A stretch of 64,000 bases of DNA from Methylobacterium iners (GCF_022179305.1 NZ_BPQP01000016.1:105890-169889), one strand, 5' to 3'; numbered from the stretch's first letter, positions 16,710 through 26,028 are shown. Program-made: numbers and translations. Notes: generated by a model not told the origin, from the letters alone.

Positions 16710-18242
16710 ATGCCTTCAGCGAACCGCCGTCGGACGTTGGGGCTCGGCCTCGGCGCCGGGCTCGCCGGTGCGCTTCCTGCCGACGCGGCGACCCCACCGC
16801 CGGAGGCAGGGCGCGACCCCACCTTCACCCTGCTCCTCGTCAACGACGTCTACCGGATGGCCGAGGCCGACGGGCGCGGCGGCTTCGCGCGGCTCACCGC
16901 CATCGTTCGGGCCGAGCGGGCGCGTGGCGTGCCGATGCTCTATGCGCATGCCGGCGACACCCTCTCGCCCTCGCTGATGTCGGGCTTCGACAAGGGTGCG
17001 CATATCGTCGAGCTCCTGAACCTGGCGCCGCCCGACGTCTTCGTGCCCGGCAACCACGAGTTCGATTTCGGGCCGGCCGTCTTCGCGCAAAGGATGGGCG
17101 AGGCGAATTTTCCCGTCTTCGCCGCCAACCTGCGCGACGCGGGCGGACAGCCGCTGAAGGGCTTGCGCGACCGCACGCTCGTCACGCTGGGCGGCATCCG
17201 GGTCGGTATCGTCGGGATCGCGCTCGCCAGCACCCCGGAGAAGTCGCAGGCCGGCGACCTGCGCTTCGGGCCCGAGATCGAGACCCTGACCCGCGAGGCG
17301 CAAGCGCTTCGGGACGAGGGCGCCGACCTCGTCGTTGGGGTGGCGCATACCGGCCGCGTCCTCGACGAGGCCATCCTCAAGGCGCGGCTCGTCGACATCT
17401 TGCTGTCGGGCCACGACCACGACCTCGTTCTCTCCTACGACGGCCAGGGCATGCTGGCCGAGTCGAGCTTCGACGCGCAATACGTGACCGCCATCGACAT
17501 CACCGCCGCGGTGACCGGCGAGGGCAAGAACCGCCGCGTCACCTGGCGCCCGAGCTTCCGCATCCGCGACTCGGCGACCGTCACCCCTGATCGCGAGGCG
17601 GCCGCGCTGGTGAACCGGCTCGAGAGCGCCCTGTCCCGCGAGCTCGACCTCCCCGTCGGGGCCACGCGGGAGGATCTCGATAGCCGCATCGCTTCCGTGC
17701 GCGTTCGCGAAGCGAGCTTCGGCAGCCTCGTGGCCGACGCGCTCCGGGCCGCACTCGGTGCGCAGGTCGCGATCATGAACGGCGGCGGCATCCGCGGGAA
17801 CCGCCTCTACCCGGCGGGCACGGTGCTGACCCGCCGCGATATCCTGACCGAACTCCCCTTCGGCAACAGCACCGTCCTCGTGTCGCTCACCGGCGCGCAG
17901 ATCCGGACCCTGCTGGAAGGGACCTTGACCGATCTCGGTCGCCCGGCCGGGCGCTTCCCTCACGTCTCCGGCCTTACCCTCACCGTGGATCCTGCGGCGC
18001 CGGTCGGGCGCCGCATCGTCGCGATCCGGGTGGGGGACGCCCCCCTCGACGAGGCGCAGACCTACACGGTGGCGTCCAACAACTTCCTCTACGAGGGCGG
18101 CAACGGCTACGGCATCCTCGCGCGCGGGCGCACCCTTGTCGGGCCGAGCGACGGCAAGCTCGTCGCCAACGAGGTCATGGCCTATATCCGCAGGAACGCG
18201 CCCATCGCCGTCGAGGATCAAGGGCGCATCATCCTGCGCTGA
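16710..18242 (+). CDS. Periplasmic 5'-nucleotidase / UshA-like metallophosphatase
   Basis: 510 residues. The N-terminus has twin arginines before a hydrophobic stretch (NRRRTLGLGLGAGLAGALPADAA), so Tat export is plausible. The metallophosphatase domain shows NDVYR (a variant of the usual NDxH), AHAGDTLSPS, PGNHEFDFG and GVAHTGR/LSGHDHDL. The C-terminal nucleotide-binding domain has MNGGGIRG, LPFGNSTV and the substrate motif SNNFLYEGGNGY. The family releases phosphate from extracellular nucleotides. The usual metal-site His in the first motif appears replaced by Tyr. Its stop overlaps the ung start by one base (TGATG). Confidence 0.88.
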   Translation: MPSANRRRTLGLGLGAGLAGALPADAATPPPEAGRDPTFTLLLVNDVYRMAEADGRGGFARLTAIVRAERARGVPMLYAHAGDTLSPSLMSGFDKGAHIVELLNLAPPDVFVPGNHEFDFGPAVFAQRMGEANFPVFAANLRDAGGQPLKGLRDRTLVTLGGIRVGIVGIALASTPEKSQAGDLRFGPEIETLTREAQALRDEGADLVVGVAHTGRVLDEAILKARLVDILLSGHDHDLVLSYDGQGMLAESSFDAQYVTAIDITAAVTGEGKNRRVTWRPSFRIRDSATVTPDREAAALVNRLESALSRELDLPVGATREDLDSRIASVRVREASFGSLVADALRAALGAQVAIMNGGGIRGNRLYPAGTVLTRRDILTELPFGNSTVLVSLTGAQIRTLLEGTLTDLGRPAGRFPHVSGLTLTVDPAAPVGRRIVAIRVGDAPLDEAQTYTVASNNFLYEGGNGYGILARGRTLVGPSDGKLVANEVMAYIRRNAPIAVEDQGRIILR

Positions 18243-18940
18243 TGGCTCAAGACAACGGACCCGACACCGCCGCGGGCGCGCTCGCCGCCTTCCGCGCCTC
18301 CCGCTCGCCCTGGCTCGCCCTGCCCTTCTTCGAAACGGGTGCGGCCGACGCCGTCGCGGCCCGGGTCGATGCCCGGCTCGCCTCGGGCGCGACCGTGCTG
18401 CCGGCGCCCCGCGACATCTTCAACGCGCTGACCCTGACGCCGCTCACCCAAGTCAAGGTCGTGATCCTGGGCCAGGATCCCTATCCGACGCCGGGCGACG
18501 CCCACGGCCTCGCCTTCTCCTATGTCGGGCCCCGCAGGCTTCCGGCCTCGCTGAAGGTGATCCTGGCCGAACTCGATGCGCCGATCCGCGGCGGCGATCT
18601 CACGCCCTGGGCCCGGCAGGGGGTTCTCCTCCTGAATTCGGCCCTGACGGTGGAGGCCGGCAAGGCGGGGGCGCATCTGCGCTACGGCTGGTCGGCGCTG
18701 ACCGACGAGGCGGTGGCCGCCATCTCCGCGCGACCTGAGCCCGCCGTCTTCCTCCTCTGGGGGGCGCAGGCCCGGGCGCGGGCGGCCCTGATCGATGCGG
18801 GCCGGCACGCCGTGATCGAGGCCGGCCATCCCTCTCCGCTCAACCGCCTGCGCGACTTCCCCGGCACGAAGCCCTTCGCGCGGGCCAATGCTTGGCTGGC
18901 GGACCGGGGACTCGCCCCCATCGACTGGCGGCTTCCCTGA
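18242..18940 (+). CDS. ung: Uracil-DNA glycosylase, family 1
   Basis: 232 residues. The water-activating loop is GQDPYPTPGDAHGLAFSY with catalytic Asp79; the usual His after Tyr is Pro here. The second motif is GHPSPLNRLRDF with its His. LLLNSALTVEAGKAGAH is the middle signature. It removes uracil from DNA as the first step of base excision repair. The one-base overlap with the nucleotidase suggests coupled translation of two nucleotide-related enzymes. Confidence 0.93.
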   Translation: MAQDNGPDTAAGALAAFRASRSPWLALPFFETGAADAVAARVDARLASGATVLPAPRDIFNALTLTPLTQVKVVILGQDPYPTPGDAHGLAFSYVGPRRLPASLKVILAELDAPIRGGDLTPWARQGVLLLNSALTVEAGKAGAHLRYGWSALTDEAVAAISARPEPAVFLLWGAQARARAALIDAGRHAVIEAGHPSPLNRLRDFPGTKPFARANAWLADRGLAPIDWRLP

Positions 18941-19052
18941 GGCAACACGCCCGAGGCCGGCGCCTTGGAGCCTTGGCCGCGACGGTCTATCCCGCATCGA
19001 GGTCCGAGCGGACGCACCAAGACGCCGCCGGCCGCCACGAGGAGACGCCGAT

Positions 19053-19460
19053 ATGCACCGCCCCATCCTTGCCCTGAGCCTCGCCCTGGGCTTTCTTCCC
19101 AGCGCCGGGCACGCCCAGATCCGCAACGCGCCCTCCCCTCGCGCGCTGGAATTCGCCGCCTACATCTTCTCGGCCGCCAATGTCTGCGGCTACCGGATCG
19201 GCGTCGACGAGTTCGGCGCGCTCCTGGAGAAGCAGAACGTCAAGGCCTCCGACGTCGGTCCCCGCGGACCCCACGGCGCCAAGGTCCAGACCATGTTCGC
19301 CCTGATGTCGAACCAGATGGCGCTCAACCGCGAGCGCTCCTGCCTGGCGGTGGCCGGCGAGTACGGCCCGGAGGGCAGCGTCGCCAAGGGCGTCCTCCTC
19401 CCCGCCCCCGCCGCCGAAGCGCCGGCCGGCGAGAAACCCGCCGAGAAGCCGGCCCAATAG
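19053..19460 (+). CDS. Small secreted hypothetical protein
   Basis: 135 residues from ATG 19053 with a GAGGAG site. A clean signal peptide (MHRPILALSLALGFLPSAGHA-Q) is followed by a mostly helical body with two cysteines (NVCGYRIG, RSCLAVAGEYG) that could form a disulfide, and an Ala/Pro/Glu-rich tail (EAPAGEKPAEKPAQ). No known domain is recognised. It is followed closely by another small secreted protein gene, with which it may be co-transcribed. Confidence 0.7.
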   Translation: MHRPILALSLALGFLPSAGHAQIRNAPSPRALEFAAYIFSAANVCGYRIGVDEFGALLEKQNVKASDVGPRGPHGAKVQTMFALMSNQMALNRERSCLAVAGEYGPEGSVAKGVLLPAPAAEAPAGEKPAEKPAQ

Positions 19461-19485
19461 GGACCCTCGTCGCTGACGGAGATCG

Positions 19486-19773
19486 ATGATGACCAAGATC
19501 GCTGCAATGACGCTCGCGCTCGCCCTTATGGCGGGACCGATCGGCCACATCCCGGTCGCGGCGGCGGCGGGACAGGGGGAGTCCAAGCCTGCCGCCGACT
19601 GGCTGCCCGTCGATCAGATCCGGAAGGGCCTCATGTCGGCCGGCTACACGGAGATCACCAAGATGGAGGTCGACGACGGCCATTGGGACGGCGAGGGCGT
19701 CAAGAACGGCCGCAGGATGAAGTTCGAGGTCGACCCGAAATCCGGCGCCATCCTCGGCGAGATGGAGCAGTAG
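19486..19773 (+). CDS. Secreted PepSY-like protein
   Basis: 95 residues with a signal peptide (ending HIPVAAAA). The mature part, LPVDQIRKGLMSAGYTEITKMEVDDGHWDGEGVKNGRRMKFEVDPKSGAIL, has the helix-strand-strand pattern of PepSY/PepSY_2 domains, which are thought to bind ligands or inhibit peptidases outside the cytoplasm. Start ATG 19486; a second ATG follows at once. It lies 25 bases after the preceding secreted-protein gene. Confidence 0.8.
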   Translation: MMTKIAAMTLALALMAGPIGHIPVAAAAGQGESKPAADWLPVDQIRKGLMSAGYTEITKMEVDDGHWDGEGVKNGRRMKFEVDPKSGAILGEMEQ

Positions 19774-19848
19774 GGCTGGGCCCCATTCGCATTCCCGCCT
19801 GGAACCGCCTATATCGGGGCCGATCCCCGAGTTCCAAGCGAGAGTGTG

Positions 19849-21144
19849 ATGGCGACGGCGTCGTTCGACACCGCCCGGCCCGCGCCGGGCGCTGCCCCCG
19901 CGATCGAGAAAATTCCCGAGTTCCGCCCCGAGGCCGAACCGGCGCTGCCCGGCCGCCCCTCCCTCGTCGGCCTGACGCGGGCTGGGCTGAAGGAGCGGAT
20001 CTCGGCGATCGGGGTGCCCGAGCGCGAGAGCCGCATGCGCGCCGGCCAGGTCTGGCATTGGCTGAACGTGCGCGGCGCCACGGCCTTCGATCAGATGACC
20101 AATGTCGGCAAGGGCCTGAAGACCGAGCTCGCCGCGGCCTATACCCTCGACCGGCCCGAGATCGTGACCGAGCAGGTCTCGCGCGACGGCACCCGCAAGT
20201 GGCTCCTGCGCATGCCGCCGACGGGCCGGCACGACCACAATCGCGGCGCCGAGATCGAGTGCGTCTATATCCCCGGTCGCGGGCGGGGGACGCTCTGCGT
20301 CTCGAGCCAGGTCGGCTGCACGCTGACCTGCTCCTTCTGCCACACGGGCACGCAGCGCCTCGTGCGCAACCTGAGCGCGGCCGAGATCACCGCGCAGCTC
20401 GTGGTGGCCCGCGACCGGCTCGGCGACTGGGCCGTGCCCGGCGCCACGAACGGCGTCGACGAGAGCCGGCGGGCGGTGACCAACATCGTCTTCATGGGCA
20501 TGGGCGAGCCGCTCTATAACCTCGACAACGTGATCGACGCCGTCGGCGTGATGGCCGACCAGGAGGGGCTGGGCCTGTCGCGGCGCCGCATCACCGTTTC
20601 GACCTCGGGCGTGGTGCCGCAGATGCGCCGCCTCGGCGAGGACGCGCATGCCATGCTCGCGATCTCGCTCCACGCCGTGCGGGACGATCTGCGCGACACC
20701 CTGGTGCCCTTGAACCGCAAGTATCCGCTGGCCGAGCTGATCGCGGCCTGCCGGGCCTATCCGGGCCTCAACAACGCCCGGCGCATCACCTTCGAGTACG
20801 TGATGCTGAAGGGCGTCAACGATTCGGACGCCGATGCCCGCGAGCTGGTGCGCCTCCTCAAGGGCATTCCGGCCAAGATCAACCTGATCCCGTTCAATCC
20901 CTGGCCCGGCTCCGCCTATGCCTGCTCGGATTGGGAGCGGATCGAGCGCTTCGCCGAGATCGTCTACGAGGCCGGCTACGCCTCGCCGGTGCGCACCCCG
21001 CGCGGCCGCGACATCCTCGCCGCCTGCGGCCAGCTCAAGAGCGAGACCGAGAAGCTGCGGGCCCGCGCCCGGATGATGCTGGAGGAGGGCCTCGGCGCCG
21101 AGGGTTTTTACGCGGCGGCGGACGAGGACGACGCGGAGGGCTGA
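19849..21144 (+). CDS. rlmN: 23S rRNA A2503 / tRNA A37 C2-methyltransferase (radical SAM)
   Basis: 431 residues from ATG 19849. The [4Fe-4S] motif CTLTCSFC has Cys157, Cys161 and Cys164. Other features: [26 protein letters not shown] near the N-terminus, [45 protein letters not shown], and a C-terminal [12 protein letters not shown] with the second catalytic Cys. RlmN methylates C2 of adenosine in the ribosomal peptidyl-transferase centre and in some tRNAs. Other RNA-modification genes in the window are rlmJ, rsmG, mnmE and mnmG. Confidence 0.95.
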   Translation: MATASFDTARPAPGAAPAIEKIPEFRPEAEPALPGRPSLVGLTRAGLKERISAIGVPERESRMRAGQVWHWLNVRGATAFDQMTNVGKGLKTELAAAYTLDRPEIVTEQVSRDGTRKWLLRMPPTGRHDHNRGAEIECVYIPGRGRGTLCVSSQVGCTLTCSFCHTGTQRLVRNLSAAEITAQLVVARDRLGDWAVPGATNGVDESRRAVTNIVFMGMGEPLYNLDNVIDAVGVMADQEGLGLSRRRITVSTSGVVPQMRRLGEDAHAMLAISLHAVRDDLRDTLVPLNRKYPLAELIAACRAYPGLNNARRITFEYVMLKGVNDSDADARELVRLLKGIPAKINLIPFNPWPGSAYACSDWERIERFAEIVYEAGYASPVRTPRGRDILAACGQLKSETEKLRARARMMLEEGLGAEGFYAAADEDDAEG

Positions 21145-21237
21145 GGTCCGCCGCGGCGAGGCGGAACAGGCGTTTCGCTCCAAGAGACAGTGCGCCGGAG
21201 GCAGGTTTTTGGCTGCTTGGAGTTTCAACCCCCTTTT

Positions 21238-21349
21238 GTCATTCCGGGGCTGCGCAGCAGAGCCCGGAACTCAGAGCCGCAGGTCGTGCTCCAGCTTGCC
21301 GCGTCGGCGGTTCTGGGTTCCGGGCTCGCCTGCGGCGCCCCGGAATGAC
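21238..21349. repeat. Palindromic repeat family A, copy 2 (112 bp)
   Basis: Complete 112-bp unit with ends GTCATTCCGGGGC / GCCCCGGAATGAC. Left inner arm is CTGCGCAGCAGAGCCC and right inner arm is the GGGCTCGCCTGCGGCG type. It lies directly upstream of ggt and is read through by the extended ggt frame. Confidence 0.92.
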
Positions 21350-21403
21350 AATCGTAGTGGAACAGCAGGCTTCCTCCGGCCAAAGCTCCGATTTCGCGAC
21401 GCG

Positions 21404-23116
21404 GTGCGCGCCGCCGTCGTCGGCCTGACCCTCACAGGCCCCGCCCTCGCTCAACCCGCTGCCGCGCCGATTCAGGCGGACGACGCGCGCCACCTCCCCG
21501 TCCTCGCCAGCCGCGGCATGGTCTCCTCGCAGGAGGCCCTGGCGACGCGGGTCGGCGTCGACATTCTGAGGCGCGGCGGCAATGCCGTCGACGCCGCCGT
21601 CGCGGTGGGCTTCGCCCTGGCCGTGACGCTGCCGCAGGCCGGCAATCTCGGGGGCGGCGGCTTCATGCTGGTGCATCGCGCCGCCCGCAACGAGACGGCG
21701 GCGATCGATTACCGCGAGACGGCGCCGGCGGCCGCGACCCGGGACATGTTCCTCGGGTCCGACGGCGAGCCGGACCGGGCCGCCTCGACCCGGGGCGGCA
21801 AGGCGGTGGGCGTGCCGGGCACCGTGCGGGGCCTGGCGGAGGCGCACCGCCTCTACGGCTCCGGCCGCCTCACGCTCGCCGACCTGATCGCCCCGGCCGA
21901 AAAACTCGCGCGTGAGGGAATTCCGGTCGAGGCCGGCCTTGCCGATTCCCTGCCCCGCGCCGCGGGGCGTCTCGGGAACTGGCCCTCGAGCCGAAAGGTG
22001 TTCTTTAACGGCGACCGGCCGTTCGGGCGCGATGAGCGCCTCGTCCAGACCGATCTCGCCGACACGCTGGCGGCCATCGCCGCGGGCGGGCCGGAGGCCT
22101 TCTACCGGGGCGCGATCGCGAGCCGGATCGCCGCGGCCGCCCAGGGCGCGGGCGGCATCATGACGGAGGCCGACCTCGCCGCCTACGAGGCCGTGATCCG
22201 CGCGCCCGTGCGCGGCACCTATCGCGGTCACGACATCGTCTCGATGCCCGCCCCCAGCTCCGGCGGCATCCACCTGATCCAGATCCTCAACGTGCTCGAA
22301 GGCTTCGACCTCGCCCGAATGGGCGCGGGCAGCGCCGGCGCCGTCCATCTCCTCGCCGAGGCGATGAAGCCGGCCTATGCCGACCGGGCGACCTGGCTTG
22401 GCGACCCGGCCCGCGCCCAGGTGCCGGCCGGGGGCCTCATCGCCAAATCCTACGCGGACACGCTGCGGGCGGCGATCGATCCCGCCCGCGCCCGGCCGGC
22501 CGAGGCGATCAAGGCCGGCGATCCGCTGGCCTTCGAGCCGGATCAGACCACCCATTACTCGGTGATCGACGCCGAGGGGAACGCGGTCGCCAACACCACG
22601 ACCCTCAACTTCTCCTACGGGCTCGGCCTTGTGGCCGAGGGCACGGGCGTGCTGCTCAACAACGAGATGGACGATTTCTCCGCCAAGACGGGCGCGGCCA
22701 ACGCCTTCGGCCTGATCGGCGGCCCGGCCAACGCGATCCGGCCGGGCGCCCGCCCGCTCTCCTCGATGACGCCGGCCTTCGTCTTCCGCGACGGGCGCCT
22801 CGTCCTGGTGACGGGGAGCCCGGGCGGCAGCCGCATCATCTCGACGGTGATCCAGATCATCGTGAACGTCCTCGATTTCCGCATGAACCTGGCCCAGGCC
22901 GTCGCCGCCCCGCGCATCCACCATCAGTGGCGGCCCGACAGGCTCATGGTCGAGGAGGGCCTCTCCCCCGACACCCTGGCGCTGCTGCGGGCGTGGGGTC
23001 ATCCGGTGGTCGTCGGGTCGAGCTCCGGCTCCGCCAACTCCGTGATGCGGACGGAGGACGGTCTCGCCGGGGCCGCCGATCCACGCCAGCGCGGCACGCT
23101 CGCGGACGGCCATTGA
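21404..23116 (+). CDS. ggt: Gamma-glutamyltranspeptidase
   Basis: Periplasmic enzyme cleaving glutathione and other gamma-glutamyl compounds; it self-processes into two subunits. VSSQEALATRVGVDILRRGGNAVDAAVA opens the large subunit. The processing site is DQTTHYSVID, with the nucleophile Thr at about residue 383. TTTLNFSYG, LNNEMDDF and PLSSMTPAFVF follow. GTG 21404 is the only common start that leaves a short signal peptide (VRAAVVGLTLTGPALAQP). The frame is open back to 21209 through a family-A repeat, giving a 65-residue extension that does not look like protein. The true start is therefore uncertain. Confidence 0.9.
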   Translation: MRAAVVGLTLTGPALAQPAAAPIQADDARHLPVLASRGMVSSQEALATRVGVDILRRGGNAVDAAVAVGFALAVTLPQAGNLGGGGFMLVHRAARNETAAIDYRETAPAAATRDMFLGSDGEPDRAASTRGGKAVGVPGTVRGLAEAHRLYGSGRLTLADLIAPAEKLAREGIPVEAGLADSLPRAAGRLGNWPSSRKVFFNGDRPFGRDERLVQTDLADTLAAIAAGGPEAFYRGAIASRIAAAAQGAGGIMTEADLAAYEAVIRAPVRGTYRGHDIVSMPAPSSGGIHLIQILNVLEGFDLARMGAGSAGAVHLLAEAMKPAYADRATWLGDPARAQVPAGGLIAKSYADTLRAAIDPARARPAEAIKAGDPLAFEPDQTTHYSVIDAEGNAVANTTTLNFSYGLGLVAEGTGVLLNNEMDDFSAKTGAANAFGLIGGPANAIRPGARPLSSMTPAFVFRDGRLVLVTGSPGGSRIISTVIQIIVNVLDFRMNLAQAVAAPRIHHQWRPDRLMVEEGLSPDTLALLRAWGHPVVVGSSSGSANSVMRTEDGLAGAADPRQRGTLADGH

Positions 23117-23207
23117 GGCGGCGGCCCGCGCGAGGTTGGTGAACCTCGGGGCCTCGCGCTAAAGCAGGAGCCGCCCGGTCGGCCGGGCGCCTTCATCCGG
23201 GTCCCCG

Positions 23208-23993
23208 ATGCTTCCCCTGCGCTCGCTCGCGTTCAACGCCGCCTTCTATCTCGTCACGACGCTCATCGCCGTCGGCGGGCTGCCGGCGCTGGTCTCCAGA
23301 TCCGCGACGCGAAAGGTGGCGCGGTTCTGGGCGCGCACCACGATGTGGCTCCTCGACGTGGTCGGCGGGGTCCGCATCGAGTATCGCGGCCTGGAGAACA
23401 TCCCGCCCGGGCCCCTCCTCGTTGCCGCCAAGCACCAATCGGCCCTGGAGACCCTGGCGCTGGTCACGGTCTTTCCGGACTTCGCCTACATCCTCAAGCG
23501 CGAGCTCCTCTGGATTCCCCTGATCGGCTGGTTCCTGTCGCGGGCCGGCATGGTGGCGATCGACCGCTCCAAGGGCTCCCGCGCCATGGCGGTGATGAAC
23601 GAATCCGCGGTGCGGGCGATCAGGACGGGACACCAGCTCATCATCTTCCCCGAGGGCACGAGGCGTCCGCCGGGTGCCCCGCCCGCCTACAAGCTCGGGA
23701 TCAGCCACCTCTACGTGGCGCTCGGCGTGCCCTGCCTGCCCGTCTCCCTCAACAGCGGCCTGTACTGGCCGCGCCGCAGCCTGACGCGCCGGCCTGGCAC
23801 GACGGTGATCGAGTTCCTGAGCCCCATCGCGCCCGGTCTCGAACGGGCCGCGTTCCTCGACCTCGTCCAGGAGCGGATCGAGACCGCCTCGAACGCCCTG
23901 CTCGCCGCCGCCCGGGCCGATCTCGCCGCCAGGGGTCATCCGACGCCGGAGGCCGAGCCGACGCTCGAACGGCAGCCCTCCCGCGGGATCTGA
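23208..23993 (+). CDS. plsC: 1-acyl-sn-glycerol-3-phosphate acyltransferase
   Basis: 261-residue membrane-associated enzyme making phosphatidic acid. A hydrophobic N-terminal helix is followed by the acceptor motif KHQSALE (His76; Glu takes the place of the usual Asp, as in related alphaproteobacterial proteins), the glycerol-phosphate motif IFPEGTRRPPG and VPCLPVSLNSG. It stands alone, 91 bases after ggt. Confidence 0.92.
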   Translation: MLPLRSLAFNAAFYLVTTLIAVGGLPALVSRSATRKVARFWARTTMWLLDVVGGVRIEYRGLENIPPGPLLVAAKHQSALETLALVTVFPDFAYILKRELLWIPLIGWFLSRAGMVAIDRSKGSRAMAVMNESAVRAIRTGHQLIIFPEGTRRPPGAPPAYKLGISHLYVALGVPCLPVSLNSGLYWPRRSLTRRPGTTVIEFLSPIAPGLERAAFLDLVQERIETASNALLAAARADLAARGHPTPEAEPTLERQPSRGI

Positions 23994-24019
23994 GCGGAAC
24001 CGGGCGACCCCCGGGCGCT

Positions 24020-24028
24020 TGTGGATAA
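24020..24028 (-). promoter_or_regulatory. Isolated perfect DnaA box
   Basis: TGTGGATAA (complement of TTATCCACA) lies 79 bases before the start of the gene at 24107, some 14 kb from the origin. It may regulate that gene or titrate DnaA. Confidence 0.5.
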
Positions 24029-24106
24029 CTTGGTTCGTGCCCATATTCGGTGGGTGTCGAGGATCATCCTTGACCCGCCCCGATCGCCGCGATTAGGTTA
24101 GAACAA

Positions 24107-24553
24107 ATGGCGAACAAGAGAGCTCTGTCCTGGTCAGCGGCCCTGCGCGACCTGAAGGACGATCGATCACGGAGAGCGGACGTGCGTGAGGAACGGTTGA
24201 AGACCGCCGCCGGCCTGCGGGGCAGCCCCGCGACGACCCTTAGCGCCTGGCGGGGACGCTCGGGCCGGCGCTACGTCGTGGGCGTGCACGAGCTTGCGGA
24301 GCCGGAGCTGAACGAGGTGGGCGAGGCCGTCGTCCTGGCCGTGCGCCGCGACCCGGCCGGCATCGGCGAGCTCGTCGCGGTGGCGGCGGCAGGGCAGAGC
24401 CCGCGCGAGCGGCTGCACGGCAATTGGATCGCCCGGGCACGGCATCGCGGCGCGACCGAGATGCACGTCCACCGCCTCGCCGAGACCGAGGCCGAGCGCT
24501 CCGCCATCGTCGCCGACCTCGACGCCGAGCCGTCCGCCGCCAACCAGGCCTAA
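24107..24553 (+). CDS. Hypothetical protein
   Basis: 148 residues from ATG 24107 (preceded by an A/T-rich AGAACAA stretch and a DnaA box). Composition is strongly charged: RDLKDDRSRRADVREERLK in the N-terminal part, a central RSGRRYVVGVHELAEPELNEVGEAVVLAVRRDPAG with strand-helix character, then HRLAETEAERSAIVADLD. There is no signal peptide or membrane helix, so it is probably cytoplasmic. I do not recognise a family. The regular protein-like composition and the separate upstream control region support a real gene. Confidence 0.6.
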   Translation: MANKRALSWSAALRDLKDDRSRRADVREERLKTAAGLRGSPATTLSAWRGRSGRRYVVGVHELAEPELNEVGEAVVLAVRRDPAGIGELVAVAAAGQSPRERLHGNWIARARHRGATEMHVHRLAETEAERSAIVADLDAEPSAANQA

Positions 24554-24696
24554 GGTGAGCCCTCTCCCCTGAGGCCTGCGGACGCTTGTCTTGGGCCTGC
24601 GGATGCTTGCATCCCGGCGCCGCCCTCTCCAAAGACGGCCCGCATCAAGGCGTCCCGGGCTCGACCGTGGCGCCGGCGGCAGGGAGCATCGCGGCG

Positions 24697-25803
24697 ATGG
24701 CGCAGGGATCTGGACGCGTGGACGATCCGCAGCCCGCAGCAGCGCAAAGGCCCGTGCGGTTCAGGCTGTTCCTGCCCTCGATCCTGCTCCTCACGCTCGT
24801 GGTGCTGTGGTCGGCCGCTTGGTTCTGGATCCGCGACCGGGCCGCCCGCGAGATGGATGCGTGGCTGGCCGCGGAGGCCGCCGCCGGCCGTACCTGGACC
24901 TGCGCCGACCGCTCCATCACCGGCTATCCCTTCCGGCTCGAGCTGCGCTGCGCGTCCCTCGCCTTTACCCGCTCCGACGGCCGCTTCACCCTCGGGCCCC
25001 TGACTGCCCTGGTGCAGGTCTATCAGCCTCGTCACGGGCTGCTCCAGGTGGCCGGACCGTTTCACGTGGAACAGGGCGAGCTCGTCGCCGACGCAAATTG
25101 GACCGCCCTGCAGGGCAGCTTCCACGGCGCCGCGGACGGCTTCGTGCGCGCCTCGCTCACCGCCGACGGCATCAAGGGCAGCGTCCGGGGCGGCGAGCCG
25201 GGGCCCGTCGATTTCAGCGCCGGGCACCTCGAGTTCCACGCCCGTCCGACGCCCGCCCGCTTCGCCTCGGACGGCGCCGTCGACGTGAGCCTGCGCGTCG
25301 AGAAGACGGGCCTGCCGCTGATCGACCCCCTCGTCGGCAACGCCGATCCGGCCGACCTCGCCCTCGATGCCACCCTCACCCGGGCCGCAGGGCTTCGCAC
25401 CGGCCGCGTCGCCCAGGAGCTCGACGAATGGCGCCGCGACGGCGGTGCGCTGGAGATCGCCCTCCTGTCCCTTGCCAAGGGCGACCGGCGCATCCAGGCC
25501 CGCGGCACGCTCGGGATCGACGAGGAGCATCGCCCGGCCGGCCAGCTCGACGTGCGGGCGGCGGGGCTCGAAGCCCTGATCGGTCAGGTGATGGGCCAGC
25601 GCTTCGGCGCCGATCGCGGCGCGATGATCGGCAACCTCGTCGGCCAGCTGCTCGGCGGCGGACGGCGGTCGCCGAACCCGGCCGAGCCCGAGGCCAAAGG
25701 CGATCCGGCCCTGAAGCTGCTGCCGCCCTTGCGCCTCGCGGACGGACGCCTCCTGCTCGGACCGATCCCGCTGCCCAACGTGCGGCTGCTGCCGCTCTAC
25801 TGA
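24697..25803 (+). CDS. DUF2125 envelope protein
   Basis: 368 residues from ATG 24697. A short cytoplasmic start is followed by one membrane helix (LFLPSILLLTLVVLWSAAWFW) and a large periplasmic beta-rich domain. That domain opens with the Cys pair typical of DUF2125: RTWTCADRSITGYPFRLELRCASL. Function of the family is unknown; its tail repeats (MIGNLVGQLLGGG) and an outer-membrane-assembly-like fold hint at envelope maintenance. A parS-like site lies inside the coding sequence at codons for PFHVEQ. Confidence 0.85.
   Translation: MAQGSGRVDDPQPAAAQRPVRFRLFLPSILLLTLVVLWSAAWFWIRDRAAREMDAWLAAEAAAGRTWTCADRSITGYPFRLELRCASLAFTRSDGRFTLGPLTALVQVYQPRHGLLQVAGPFHVEQGELVADANWTALQGSFHGAADGFVRASLTADGIKGSVRGGEPGPVDFSAGHLEFHARPTPARFASDGAVDVSLRVEKTGLPLIDPLVGNADPADLALDATLTRAAGLRTGRVAQELDEWRRDGGALEIALLSLAKGDRRIQARGTLGIDEEHRPAGQLDVRAAGLEALIGQVMGQRFGADRGAMIGNLVGQLLGGGRRSPNPAEPEAKGDPALKLLPPLRLADGRLLLGPIPLPNVRLLPLY
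25058..25073. promoter_or_regulatory. parS-like site 2 (14/16), inside a coding sequence
   Basis: CGTTTCACGTGGAACA differs at two positions from the perfect parS palindrome; the central TTTCACGTG core is intact. It is in the DUF2125 gene. It is the weakest of the five sites, so binding should be tested. Confidence 0.55.
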
Positions 25804-25886
25804 AACGGGCGCCTTCCTCCCCCTTGTGGGGGGCGATTGCAGGTGAGGCGGCTCATCGACCGACGGGCTCTACAGCACTCCCCTTT

Positions 25887-25998
25887 GTCATTCCGGGGCG
25901 CCGCGGGCGAGCCCGGAACCCAGAGCCGCTGACAGCCCTCCAGCTTGCCGCGCCAGCGGTTCTGGGTTCCGGGCTCTGCTTCGCAGCCCCGGAATGAC
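25887..25998. repeat. Palindromic repeat family A, copy 3 (112 bp)
   Basis: Complete 112-bp unit between the convergent DUF2125 gene and tyrC. Left arm is of the CGCCGCGGGCGAGCCC type, right arm of the CTCTGCTTCGCAGCCC type. Confidence 0.92.
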
Positions 25999-26028
25999 AG
26001 AGGGAGTTGAAGAACCCCGTCTGCAACC

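Noticed and set aside
21239-23113. Long open frame (624 codons) on the - strand across ggt
   Set aside because: Antisense shadow of ggt, with no domain pattern and the composition of a GC artefact.
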